Positions 18,890 to 27,389 of a stretch of 42,503 nt of DNA are shown here, in pieces; position 1 is the first letter of the stretch; every line of letters starts with the position of its first letter. The DNA is from DATDAW01 sp036525185 (GTDB taxonomy: Bacteria; Verrucomicrobiota; Verrucomicrobiia; Chthoniobacterales; DASVRZ01). The stretch spans positions 1-42,503 of the forward strand of contig DATDAW010000017.1 in the NCBI GenBank assembly GCA_036525185.1. Direction: 5' to 3'. The notes beneath the pieces were generated by a model. The model did no database searches and had not been told where the DNA came from. It was given only the letters and a program-made list of their open reading frames with translations. Made by a program: the position numbers and the translations under genes.

Positions 18890-19426
18890 ATGGTCATCCT
18901 CAGCGGCACCAATCGGAGTGGATCCCTGACGCGTCGCGTCGCCAAAGCAGCGGAAGCAAAACTGGTCGAACTTGGCGTAAAGCCAATCTTCCTCGATCTG
19001 CAGGAACTTCCTCCAGAAATATTCACGCCCGGGGCCTATCTGGAAAAGCCGGCCAGCTTTGCGCCCTTTCAGAGAATCATTTTCGAAGCGGACGGCCTCC
19101 TCATTGTGACTCCCGAATACAACGGTTCGTTTCCCGGCGTGCTGAAGTACTTCATCGATATGCTTAAATTCCCTGAGAGTTTAAAGGGTCTGCCGGTCGG
19201 ATTTGTCGGCGTTGCGGCAGGCCATTTTGGCGCGTTACGAGCGGTGGAACAGCTCACCGCCATCGTGCAGTACCGGGGAGCTCACGCTTTCGGGCAAAGA
19301 ATTTTTCTCCATGACGGCGGCTCACTGAATCCAAACGGGAAACTGCTCGGCAACCATGAATACCAACTCCGCTTCGAGGCGCTGATCGAGGGATTTGTGA
19401 AATTTGTTCGCAGCATCCGGGACTAA
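18890..19426 (+). CDS. NADPH-dependent FMN reductase family protein (flavodoxin-like)
   Basis: A 178-residue protein of the NADPH-dependent FMN reductase / azoreductase family. The flavin-phosphate loop SGTNRSGSLTRRVA is at residues about 5-18. The family signature VTPEYNGSFPGVLKYFIDML is near residues 73-92, followed by PVGFVGVAAGHFGALRA. The frame is open further upstream (to 18785), but the ATG at 18890 gives the normal N-terminus immediately before the first beta strand. It is a soluble quinone or flavin reductase; the physiological substrate is unclear. It stands alone behind a hairpin with a T-tract, which may separate it from the upstream operon or regulate it. Confidence 0.85.
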   Translation: MVILSGTNRSGSLTRRVAKAAEAKLVELGVKPIFLDLQELPPEIFTPGAYLEKPASFAPFQRIIFEADGLLIVTPEYNGSFPGVLKYFIDMLKFPESLKGLPVGFVGVAAGHFGALRAVEQLTAIVQYRGAHAFGQRIFLHDGGSLNPNGKLLGNHEYQLRFEALIEGFVKFVRSIRD

Positions 19427-19549
19427 ACCGGGACTAAAGTCGCGGTATCTGCCGCTTTTTGTTCACCGGAGTGAAGCAATTTGCCCATTCACGCGATTTC
19501 CGAGAGAGCCTGTGAGCCGGCACGAAGATTGCTTCTGGACCCGCGCAGC

Positions 19550-19801
19550 ATGAAAGTATCCTGGATCGAAGATCGAGCAGATGCAGAATTGGTCCGCGCC
19601 TGGATTGAGTTGGTAGACCCGGTGGCGCTTCACGAAGGTGAATGCTGGCAATACATGGCAACAGAGTTTGATGACGCCAAAGGCGGCGGATGGCAACACG
19701 TCTTTCGGCATCGCAATCATCCCGCAACGGGAGACGTGATGTTTGTCCGTGTGCCCGCCCATCGTCGGTGGCGCCCGAGCTGGTTCCAGGAAGTGGATTG
19801 A
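19550..19801 (+). CDS. Small conserved-looking hypothetical protein
   Basis: An 83-residue ORF with compositional features of a real protein: acidic and tryptophan-rich, with CWQYMATEFDD, GGGWQHVFRHRNHP and a final RWRPSWFQEVD. I do not recognise a family and see no membrane segment or signal peptide. The frame is open 23 codons further upstream (ATG 19481), but the upstream residues look random, so the ATG at 19550 is preferred. It follows the FMN reductase by about 120 nt on the same strand and faces the decayed antiporter gene. No function is assigned. Confidence 0.45.
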   Translation: MKVSWIEDRADAELVRAWIELVDPVALHEGECWQYMATEFDDAKGGGWQHVFRHRNHPATGDVMFVRVPAHRRWRPSWFQEVD

Positions 19802-19856
19802 TTCCATGCCGGACTGGCTGCCTTGCCGATCACGTGACATTGGCGAAACTCGTTTT

Positions 19857-21063
19857 TTAAGCCGCGCGCGGAACCGGAACCTGCTGGCGCTCGAGACGAT
19901 CCGCAAAATTGAGAAGCGGACCGGTGAGAAAAGTCGTCGCCATGGCCATCAGGATCAGCATCGTGAAGATTTTCGGCGAAAGAATGCCGAGATCATAGCC
20001 AATATTTAGCGCGATGAGTTCCATCAGGCCGCAGGTATTCATGAGAGCGCCGGAGCCGGAAGGACTCCAGCCACGGCATACCGGTCCAGCGGACCGTGAA
20101 CATGCTGCCGCCAAGTTTTCCAAGCGTCGCGATCAGAACGATGCCCAGACAAACGCCCCACCCTGACACATCGTCGAGTAACCCAAACTGCGTGCGCAAG
20201 CCGGTGAATGCAAAGAACAGCGGCAGCAAAAAGACGGAGCTGAAGTTTTCCAATCGCAGCTTAAGTGCCTGCCGAAAAGGACCTTGCGGCGGCATGACCA
20301 CTCCGGCCAGAAATGCGCCGAACAGGGCGTGGATGCCAAGTATTTCGGTGGAAAGCGCTGAGACCGCAAAAAACGTCAGCACGGCCGCGAACGCACCTTT
20401 GGATGGCACGCCGGATTCCAGCGTCTCCGCGGAAAACCCGCGCGGCAACTGCGGCCGGACGACAAAAACCATGAACGCAACGAACGCGCACACCAACCCA
20501 AGACTGAGCGCAACCGATGCCCATGCACCCGACCGGACGATCACGACAATGAACGCGAGGACCCAGTAGCCGCAAGCGATGGACAGAGCCAGAGCGACAC
20601 CACCACTCCGAGAAAATACGGAAAAACAAATGCTGACATGCCTCACGAGCACTGCCGTGTGCGCGCGATGACGCAGGTGGCCAATGTCGCGACGACGAAC
20701 ATGAACAGGCAAACGCCGATTTGGCTGAGCAATTTCAGGATCCTCAGAGCGAGTCCGGAGCGAAAATGGTCGAAAACATTTGCGGAGCGAGCCAGCCGAA
20801 AAGCGATGGCCCGAGCAGAATACCCGCGATCATCTCACCGATAACGGCCGGCTGACCGAGACGCGTAAACAAGGCGCCTGCAAACCGTGTTGAAAAGTGA
20901 TCGCTCCCCAGCGTGGGTGATTTTAGCCGGCTCCGATACGGCGGTTTCTACCGCAACTGCCTCCGATGGTTTCTGTTGTAAATGCTGCCCACTCCGGATT
21001 GCGAACTCGATGCCAAACCCAAAAATCGCAAGAAATTACCGTGTAAAGAAGCAACGTTTTCAT
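19857..21063 (-). pseudogene. Decayed CPA2-type cation/proton antiporter
   Basis: Pieces of a Kef/NhaP-like CPA2 antiporter can be read on the minus strand in several frames. In order, with positions descending, they are: an N-terminal membrane start near 21063; IFGFGIEFAIRSGQHLQQ; RLGQPAVIGEMIAGILLGPS (about 20860-20800); LKLLSQIGVCLFMFVV; FPYFLGVVVSLWLC; then the longest intact piece LAFIVVIVRSG to RTQFGLLDDVSGWGV; and finally LMNTCGLMELIALNIGYDLG to the stop at 19857. At least four frame changes and deletions are needed, including loss of membrane segments expected between FPYFLG and LAFIVV. Intact relatives have well over 400 residues. It cannot make a working transporter. Confidence 0.85.
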
Positions 21064-21130
21064 GCCGGAAGAGAGCTGACGATAGTCAAAGCCCGGCAAC
21101 GTTCGCCATAGAAATGACGCGATTGCTGTC

Positions 21131-22015
21131 TCAATCCCGCGGCTTAACGACGCTCCAAGGATGCGGCTGGCTTCGCCAGTGCTGCATTTGAGTAATGGAA
21201 AGGGGCTTACGATATTTCCAAACCCGACGTGCCGTCAGCAGAGCTTCGAAAAAGCCGGTAGCAACAAACTTCAGATACGGCCGGTGCGCTGGATTTTGGA
21301 ACTGACGCGGCAGGCAATTCGCCACACTCAATATCAAATACGGTAAAGGGTAATACATCATTGCACAATAAACATCGTTGCGCGTCAGCAGGCAGTGCGC
21401 CCGTGCATGGTTCCTTCCAGCGGGACTACGGAGATGGCGGACGACGACGCCTGGGTAATGATAAATCGCCAGTCCATGCCGCATGGCGGCAAGACTGAAC
21501 TGTTGTTCCTCCGTATAATGCTCCAGTTCTTCACAATATCCGCCGAGGCTTAGAAAGAGTTCCCGTTTCACAAGATGCCCGCAACCAATGTAGAACCGAA
21601 TGGGCGCCGGTTGAGGGGCAAAAGAATAATTCTCCTCAGCCCCGTCGCCGCCAGGGATGATGGAAAAACAAAGTGCAGCGACGGTTTGCGCTTTGATGAG
21701 CCATTCCGCGGCCAGGGCTATATTCCCGGTTTCGGGAAATGAATCATCGTCGAGGCTGAAGTAAAGGTCGGTGGAAAGCCTTCGGGCAAGCCGATTACGT
21801 TGTGCGATATAACCGCGCGGCTCCGGGGAACGCTCAAAGATCACCCATGGAAAGCGTTCGCGCATAGACGGTAAAACAGGCTGCCGGGAGCCGTCATCAA
21901 TCACTAGAACCGTTTCACACCATCCCAACCCAAAGCTTTGCAAGCGCAAAAGCGTTACTTCGAGATCACCCCAGCGGTCGCGGGTGGAAATACCAATACC
22001 CACCGTAGGTTTCAT
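21131..22015 (-). CDS. Family 2 glycosyltransferase
   Basis: A 294-residue GT-A fold glycosyltransferase. The N-terminus VGIGISTRDRWGDLEVTLL, then VLVIDDGS and FSLDDDSFPE (the metal-binding DDD) are characteristic of GT2. A C-terminal part carries HLVKRELFLSLGG and a basic tail. There is no clear membrane helix apart from a hydrophobic stretch near residue 225. It overlaps the stop codon of the upstream ABC exporter gene by one base (TGATG). It is therefore the last gene of a three-gene minus-strand operon, glycosyltransferase, ABC exporter, glycosyltransferase. It probably adds a sugar to an envelope glycan or lipid-linked oligosaccharide; donor and acceptor are unknown. Confidence 0.88.
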   Translation of the reverse strand: MKPTVGIGISTRDRWGDLEVTLLRLQSFGLGWCETVLVIDDGSRQPVLPSMRERFPWVIFERSPEPRGYIAQRNRLARRLSTDLYFSLDDDSFPETGNIALAAEWLIKAQTVAALCFSIIPGGDGAEENYSFAPQPAPIRFYIGCGHLVKRELFLSLGGYCEELEHYTEEQQFSLAAMRHGLAIYHYPGVVVRHLRSPAGRNHARAHCLLTRNDVYCAMMYYPLPYLILSVANCLPRQFQNPAHRPYLKFVATGFFEALLTARRVWKYRKPLSITQMQHWRSQPHPWSVVKPRD

Positions 22016-23802
22016 CAGGAGACAGCAGACTGGAGCGCACGAAATTCGAGGGAATGGAGTTTTGCAAACAGGCCTTGCGCAGCGAGCAATTGAGCGCGTG
22101 GCCCCTGTTCAACCACGCGGCCGGATTCAAGCACGACGATGTGATCCGCGTGCTCGATAGTTGACAGACGATGAGCGATGATGATCACGGTGCGACTCTT
22201 GCCGAAAGATTCCAGCGCCTCCTGGACGAAGCGTTCAGAAATCGGGTCAAGAGCGTTCGTGGCTTCGTCAAGGATCAAAATCTCCGGATCGCGCACGAGG
22301 GCACGTGCCAGGGCAAGGCGCTGGCGCTGGCCGCCGGAAAGGCGGAATCCTCGGTCGCCGAGCACCGTATCGAAGCGTTGCGGCAAATCTTCGATAAACG
22401 ACAACGCATGAGCGCGCGTGGCAGCGGCAACAATTTCCGCGTGTGTAGCGTCCAGGTTTCCGTAGGCGATGTTTTCCGCGACGGTGGCGTTGAAAACGTG
22501 AACATCCTGGCTGACCAAGGCAATGCGCTCCCGCCACCAGGCAACGTCGAGTTCCGAAAGCGGAACGCCGTTGACGCGGATACTCCCACTCGTCGGGTCG
22601 TAAAAACGGCACAACAAGCTGATAACCGTCGACTTGCCCGCCCCGGAGGGTCCGACAAGCGCCGTCGTCTGGCGCATGGGGATGGAAAAGTTGACCTCTG
22701 AAAGCGCCGGCGTTCCCGTTGAACCGTAAAGCAAGGTTGTGTCGACAAAATCAATGCTGGATCCGAGATCAGACAGCCGCCTCCTGCCGCCCGTGAGGTA
22801 AATTTTGTTGTCCGGCGATATGACGGCGGTCAATTCCTGAATGGAGGCCGTCAGCGTTCGCAATGCCACGCGATCTGATTCCATCTGCCGGACTCGCGGT
22901 TGAAGGCGATAAAGGAGCAGGAGAAACGCCACCGAAGTCGCCAGGGTCGCCGGATTGCGAACCGAGAACAGCAGCAGAGCGATTAAAAGGGCCGTCGCAA
23001 GGATCTCGGAAACGGGCCCGACAAGCGCCACCATCCGGTCCATTTTAAAAAACGTTCGGCGGATATCCTGGGATGCCTTGTCGTAACGCGATTGCTCGTA
23101 TTCCTCGCGACTGTAGGCGCGGATGAGCCGCATGCCGGAAAAAACCTCCGTCATACGCAAGCTGGCAGCCTGATTCGCGTGAAGAGCTTCATTCCCAAGC
23201 TCACGGGCGTGTTTCGTCAGGTAGCGGACGATTCCTGCAATGATAAGAAGCGCCAGCCCGGTCACGAGCGTCAATTTCCAGGACATGACCAGCAACAGCG
23301 CGGTGAAAATAAAGATCATGCAGATGTTGATCACCATTCCTGCCAGGATTCCGAATGCAGAACTCGCGCGCCACGTGTCATTACCAAGCGTGTTCATCAA
23401 CCGGCCCATGTCCTGCCGGTCAAGCCAGCTTTGGCTCACAGTGAGTAACTGCCGAAGGATACCGCTGCGGAGCTGATGACTTACGGAGCCGTTCGCCCAA
23501 TTGAAGAGGCAGGAATTCGCGTAGCTGAGAATATTTTTCAGGATTACGAATCCGAAAATCGCCGTGCAAATGGCAAGAGTTCGCGATGCTTCCGGGATTT
23601 TTTGAAACGGTGCAAACAACCACGCTGCGCCGCCGCTGACGTTCGAGTTCGCGACGTGTTGAATGAGCGGGATGATGAGCGATATGGACAACGCCTCCGC
23701 GAACGCAGCGAGAAAGCCGAGCACGATAACCGACGGGACAACCCATCGTGGCAAATCCACGAGAGTAATCAACGGCCGGAGCGCCCGGAGAAATTCCTTC
23801 AT
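22015..23802 (-). CDS. ABC transporter, fused membrane and ATPase domains (MsbA/PglK-like exporter)
   Basis: A 595-residue half-transporter. Six membrane helices occupy residues about 20-310, and the nucleotide-binding domain residues about 340-590. Walker A GPSGAGKST is near 385, the Q-loop SQDVHVF follows, the signature LSGGQRQR is near 489, Walker B ILILDEATNAL follows, and the H-loop IIAHRLST is intact. It would act as a homodimer exporting a lipid or lipid-linked glycan. Its start overlaps the stop of the upstream glycosyltransferase by 4 nt (ATGA), and its stop overlaps the next glycosyltransferase start. This tight coupling suggests flipping of a glycolipid built by those enzymes. Substrate is inferred from context only. 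Confidence 0.93.
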   Translation of the reverse strand: MKEFLRALRPLITLVDLPRWVVPSVIVLGFLAAFAEALSISLIIPLIQHVANSNVSGGAAWLFAPFQKIPEASRTLAICTAIFGFVILKNILSYANSCLFNWANGSVSHQLRSGILRQLLTVSQSWLDRQDMGRLMNTLGNDTWRASSAFGILAGMVINICMIFIFTALLLVMSWKLTLVTGLALLIIAGIVRYLTKHARELGNEALHANQAASLRMTEVFSGMRLIRAYSREEYEQSRYDKASQDIRRTFFKMDRMVALVGPVSEILATALLIALLLFSVRNPATLATSVAFLLLLYRLQPRVRQMESDRVALRTLTASIQELTAVISPDNKIYLTGGRRRLSDLGSSIDFVDTTLLYGSTGTPALSEVNFSIPMRQTTALVGPSGAGKSTVISLLCRFYDPTSGSIRVNGVPLSELDVAWWRERIALVSQDVHVFNATVAENIAYGNLDATHAEIVAAATRAHALSFIEDLPQRFDTVLGDRGFRLSGGQRQRLALARALVRDPEILILDEATNALDPISERFVQEALESFGKSRTVIIIAHRLSTIEHADHIVVLESGRVVEQGPRAQLLAAQGLFAKLHSLEFRALQSAVS

Positions 23803-24956
23803 TGCATCTGTTTTTTAATAAGTGATCTGAACCGGCTGCCTTCGATACGTGTATACAACAACCAAAATAGGCGCCGGTTGAACGCTTGTCTCCACATATG
23901 TTTCACTTTGACACGAGGAGTTGGCCTCCACGGTTCTCCTGGGTTGGTTGGTTTGGCCGTGGTCGCTGGATAAGCAGGTTTCCACGGACGGACCTTTCGG
24001 TAGAGCCCGTGAGCCACCGTGCCGAAAAACCGTGGGGCAAGCACCACAGCCGGATCGTTTTGCGCAGCGTGCTTCAGGCATCGCAAAGCCGTCGCGGTAT
24101 TACCGCCGGCCCTCGCCTTGAGAGCAAGGTAAAGATATAGATGTCCCGAGGTCCAACGAACCAGTTTTTGGGGAATCTTCGGCTGCCGGCGCAACACAGA
24201 ACGAATCATCCACAGGAATGATTTCTCCATCCCATCAACGTTGAATGACATGCCCGATCCCGCCACGCGGTAATCGACGAGGTAGCGCGGCGCCACGCAG
24301 ACTTTGTATCGCTCTGCAACGCGCAAACAAAGTTCCCAATCCTCGCAACCCTGGACCCCGCCCTGCTCCTCGCGCGTGGCGTATCCGCCTATTTCGCGCA
24401 ACGCGGAGGCACGAAACATGGGCGAACTGGCATTATGCGTGAAGTTGTGAAAAAAGAGCGCCAGGAAAATGTCGCCCTCGGCAGAACAGGTCGGCTGAAA
24501 GTCCTTAAACTCGCTGTCTTCGTTGATTAGCCGAGTCCAGCAATAGGCAAAACCTGCTTTGTCGCCCCATTTCTCCATAACCGTCACCTGTGCGTGTGTC
24601 TTGTCCGGGTGCCACACGTCATCGGCATCGATCGGAGCTATGTACTTGCCTTTTGCGGCAGCGATACCAGTATTCCGCGCGGCGCCCACGCCGGCATTCG
24701 GCTGACGAATCAAGCGCACCCGCGGATCGCGCCGCGCCCAGTCCTCAACCACTACGCACGTGCCGTCGGACGACCCATCGTCCACCACAATAATTTCCAA
24801 GTTTCGGTAGGTCTGTGCTGATACGGACTCGAGCGTCTCTCTGATCAAGCCCTCAGCATTGTAAGCGGGCACAACAGCTGTGACTAACGGCTTGTCCGCC
24901 TCACCTTTTGTGGATTCACCTGTCACATCTTCTCCCATTGATTGGTTACTATTCAT
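23799..24956 (-). CDS. Family 2 glycosyltransferase
   Basis: A 385-residue GT2 enzyme. The GT-A domain begins VTAVVPAYNAEGLIRETLES, followed by IIVVDDGSSDGT, the nucleotide-sugar and metal site PIDADDVW, and a GCEDWELCLRVAE motif typical of the acceptor region. The frame also opens at 24995, but the ATG at 24956 is preferred because the extra 13 residues look unstructured. It is the first gene of the minus-strand operon with the ABC exporter. The region 24957-25192 upstream is shared with a divergent glycosyltransferase gene and probably holds both promoters, although no strong boxes stood out. Confidence 0.88.
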   Translation of the reverse strand: MNSNQSMGEDVTGESTKGEADKPLVTAVVPAYNAEGLIRETLESVSAQTYRNLEIIVVDDGSSDGTCVVVEDWARRDPRVRLIRQPNAGVGAARNTGIAAAKGKYIAPIDADDVWHPDKTHAQVTVMEKWGDKAGFAYCWTRLINEDSEFKDFQPTCSAEGDIFLALFFHNFTHNASSPMFRASALREIGGYATREEQGGVQGCEDWELCLRVAERYKVCVAPRYLVDYRVAGSGMSFNVDGMEKSFLWMIRSVLRRQPKIPQKLVRWTSGHLYLYLALKARAGGNTATALRCLKHAAQNDPAVVLAPRFFGTVAHGLYRKVRPWKPAYPATTAKPTNPGEPWRPTPRVKVKHMWRQAFNRRLFWLLYTRIEGSRFRSLIKKQMQ

Positions 24957-25192
24957 GGTCGAGGGAGAGCGCGTTTGCAGTAACCGACAAACCATGACCG
25001 GTCAACATAAAACACTGATTTGCAAGAATCCGTCGTTGGCAGTCCGACCTGTTTGGGATTGCAATCGGTGCGTGGCAGAGAACCAACAAACCGTTCATCT
25101 TTCCAATTTCACGAACTCGTCACGCGCCATGCATTAAATGCCGCTCCGGCGGCCAAAGCCTCCTGCCGTTGTAGATTCCACCTTTAAACGAA

Positions 25193-26887
25193 ATGACATT
25201 TCGGAGAACCAAGTTTGTTGATGTTGAGCTGAGTCACCCCATCCCAAATCTTCGGGGCCTTCAAGACTACGCCACAGTACGCATCCTGGTTCGCGTGGGC
25301 GGAACACCCGTCGGGTTCGTGACCATTCGTGGAATTGGCGATCCCATTCCCGCAAAGGATCTACGGCGTTTGATCCTCGACGAGTTGGCGTCGCCCATCA
25401 TGATGCGATATGCCGAGGCTGCGCTTGCGAACGGTCCACTCCGGGCAGCCGGGATTCCCGTTCAAAGTCTGGCGCACTTTCCGCCAGGTGAGAATGCAGC
25501 GCATTTCCCCCCCGTCACGGTGGCTGTTTGCACGCGAAACCGCTCTGAGGATTTGTCGCTGTGCCTCAATTCGCTGGTCCAAATTGACTACCCAAACCTT
25601 GATTTGATCGTTGTGGACAATGCGCCGCTGGACGACTCGACACGTCGTTTAGTCGAGTCGAAATTTCCGTCCGTTCGATACATTTGCGAGCCGCGGCCCG
25701 GTCTTGACTGGGCGCGAAACCGCGCGGTTCTGGCGGCAAAGGGAGAAATCGTCGCCTACACGGATGATGACGTGGTTGCGGATCCGGGCTGGATAAAGGC
25801 GCTTGTGACACGGTTCAACGACGCCCCCAACGTGATGTGCGTCACGGGGTTGGTCATCCCTTATGAGATGGAAACCGAGGCACAGGAGTTGTTCGAGCGG
25901 TACGGCGGATTCGGACGCGGCTTCAAACGCGGCTGGTTTCGGAAACCAGGACGACCATCGCGTGGTGGCCATGGCAAAGAACGATCGGACGAGCAGCCGC
26001 TTGGCGAAGAGGAAAAGGCGGTGGAGAAAGAACTTCGTTACGCCTACTACGGGACTGGAATTTTTGGCACCGGCTGCAACATGGCTTATCGCCGCAGCTT
26101 TCTCGAAGGCGTGGGCGGTTTTGATCCTGCTCTCGACGTCGGCACGCCCACCAGGGGCGGTGGCGATCTTGATATGTATTTCCGAGTTCTCCGCGAGGGT
26201 CATGCACTGGCTTACGAACCCTCGGCGATTATCCGCCATCGACATCGTCGGGAGCGCGAAAAACTCGTCACACAAATTGGCAGTAACGGTGTCGGTTTTT
26301 TTTCTTATTTGCTTCGAATCACGCAAAAATATCCGTCGGAACGCCTGCCGGTCGCCAGATTCGCCCTTTGGTGGCTTTTGGCTTGGGACGTCAAACGGTT
26401 GTTGAAGTCCTTTCTTAAGCCGGGATTTTTCCCTCGCGACTTGATTCTTGCGGAATTCGCGACGGCGTTTCAAGCACCGCACGCCCTCCGACAATCGCGG
26501 GCCCGCGCTGCGGAAATCGAACGGGATTTTCCAGACGAACCCGTTCTAAAACCGACGCGATCTTCTTTTCCTCCTGTTGTCGCCTCGGGAGGGAAATCTT
26601 CACACGGAGTGAGAACTGTGGAATTGACCGAGCCCATGCAGCCCCTCACCGACATAATCGAATTTCCGACGACGCTCATAACGGTATCACTGGCCGGCCG
26701 AATCCTTGGGCAATTCGAACTGGTCAACGCGTATCGTGCGTGCGGCGTTTTGCGCTTGCGCGATGCAATCGTGAGCCATTGCGGCGAAAAATTGTTCACT
26801 TCGGATACCGGGAAACCGATCACGCCGTCGGATTTTCGTGTGGCCCTGGCTGACCGCATATGGCAGCTGGAAGATAATGCAACGTGA
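25193..26887 (+). CDS. Family 2 glycosyltransferase flanked by two copies of a small beta-rich module
   Basis: A 564-residue protein with a GT2 catalytic core in the middle (residues about 105-400): VTVAVCTRNRSEDLSLCLNS, VVDNAPLDDST, the metal-binding YTDDDVV near residue 190, and GTGCNMAYRRSFL. The N-terminal 75 residues (VELSHPIPNL, then RILVRVGGTPVGFVTI and LRRLIL) and the C-terminal 65 (VELTEPMQPL, then LITVSLAGRILGQFEL and LRDAI) look like two divergent copies of one small domain. The core also has a charged Gly/Arg/Glu-rich insert around residues 240-280. It diverges from the glycosyltransferase/ABC operon and probably belongs to the same glycan locus. Confidence 0.85.
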   Translation: MTFRRTKFVDVELSHPIPNLRGLQDYATVRILVRVGGTPVGFVTIRGIGDPIPAKDLRRLILDELASPIMMRYAEAALANGPLRAAGIPVQSLAHFPPGENAAHFPPVTVAVCTRNRSEDLSLCLNSLVQIDYPNLDLIVVDNAPLDDSTRRLVESKFPSVRYICEPRPGLDWARNRAVLAAKGEIVAYTDDDVVADPGWIKALVTRFNDAPNVMCVTGLVIPYEMETEAQELFERYGGFGRGFKRGWFRKPGRPSRGGHGKERSDEQPLGEEEKAVEKELRYAYYGTGIFGTGCNMAYRRSFLEGVGGFDPALDVGTPTRGGGDLDMYFRVLREGHALAYEPSAIIRHRHRREREKLVTQIGSNGVGFFSYLLRITQKYPSERLPVARFALWWLLAWDVKRLLKSFLKPGFFPRDLILAEFATAFQAPHALRQSRARAAEIERDFPDEPVLKPTRSSFPPVVASGGKSSHGVRTVELTEPMQPLTDIIEFPTTLITVSLAGRILGQFELVNAYRACGVLRLRDAIVSHCGEKLFTSDTGKPITPSDFRVALADRIWQLEDNAT

Positions 26888-26931
26888 CGCTGCGTTTTAC
26901 AGACACCCGTTTTACCCAAAATCTCACGCAC

Positions 26932-27291
26932 ATGTCTTCGACCCCCGCGTCTATTGAATCTTTGACATCGGAAATCCGCGCATTTCGCGACGCACGCGAT
27001 TGGTTGCAGTTTCACAATCCTAAAGAACTGGCCGTCGCGATCACGGCTGAAGCGGGCGAATTGCTCCAGCATTTCGTCTGGCAAACTGCCGAGCAATCGG
27101 AGCAGCGCGTTGCGGAGCGAAAAACGGAAATCCAGTCCGAAATTGCCGATGTAGCCATCCTGCTTTTCGAACTGGCCGACAACTGCGGGATCGATCTGGC
27201 TGCTTCGATGCGCGACAAGCTTGCGCGCAATGAGGAGCGTTACCCGGTCGCCAAAGCGAAAGGTTCGAACAAGAAATACAACGAATTGTAA
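26932..27291 (+). CDS. MazG-like nucleotide pyrophosphohydrolase
   Basis: A 119-residue all-alpha NTP pyrophosphohydrolase of the MazG / dCTPase-like group. It shows the metal-binding pattern EAGELLQHF (residues about 39-47) and, about 25 residues later, EIQSEIADVAIL, that is ExxE followed by ExxD. Such enzymes hydrolyse (d)NTPs to monophosphate and pyrophosphate, often removing non-canonical nucleotides. The overlapping ATGs at 26884 and 26932 are both in frame; 26932 gives the normal N-terminus just before the first helix. It lies 44 nt after the glycosyltransferase stop. The gap to rsmH contains a degenerate heptamer array (27292-27389). Confidence 0.85.
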   Translation: MSSTPASIESLTSEIRAFRDARDWLQFHNPKELAVAITAEAGELLQHFVWQTAEQSEQRVAERKTEIQSEIADVAILLFELADNCGIDLAASMRDKLARNEERYPVAKAKGSNKKYNEL

Positions 27292-27293
27292 CG

Positions 27294-27381
27294 GAAGTTT
27301 CCGAGCTCAGAGTTGCAGCAGATGTTTTGCAGCACTGGTGCACGGATTTCTGAAAACTGGTTCCTGAAACCTGAAAACTTC
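27294..27381 (+). repeat. Degenerate heptamer array with a short inverted partner between mazG-like gene and rsmH
   Basis: The right part (27347-27381) reads as five heptamers: TTTCTGA, AAACTGG, TTCCTGA, AACCTGA, AAACTTC. Its last unit AAACTTC (27375-27381) is the reverse complement of GAAGTTT (27294-27300), which begins 2 nt after the stop codon. The rest of the left arm is only loosely complementary. The start codon of rsmH follows 8 nt later. It resembles the nuo-operon repeats in geometry but is much less perfect. Confidence 0.4.
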
Positions 27382-27389
27382 GTCTGATT

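Noticed and set aside
18652..19167. 171-residue ORF starting before the FMN reductase
   Set aside because: Arginine- and serine-rich shadow frame that runs through the hairpin and the reductase gene; no motif.
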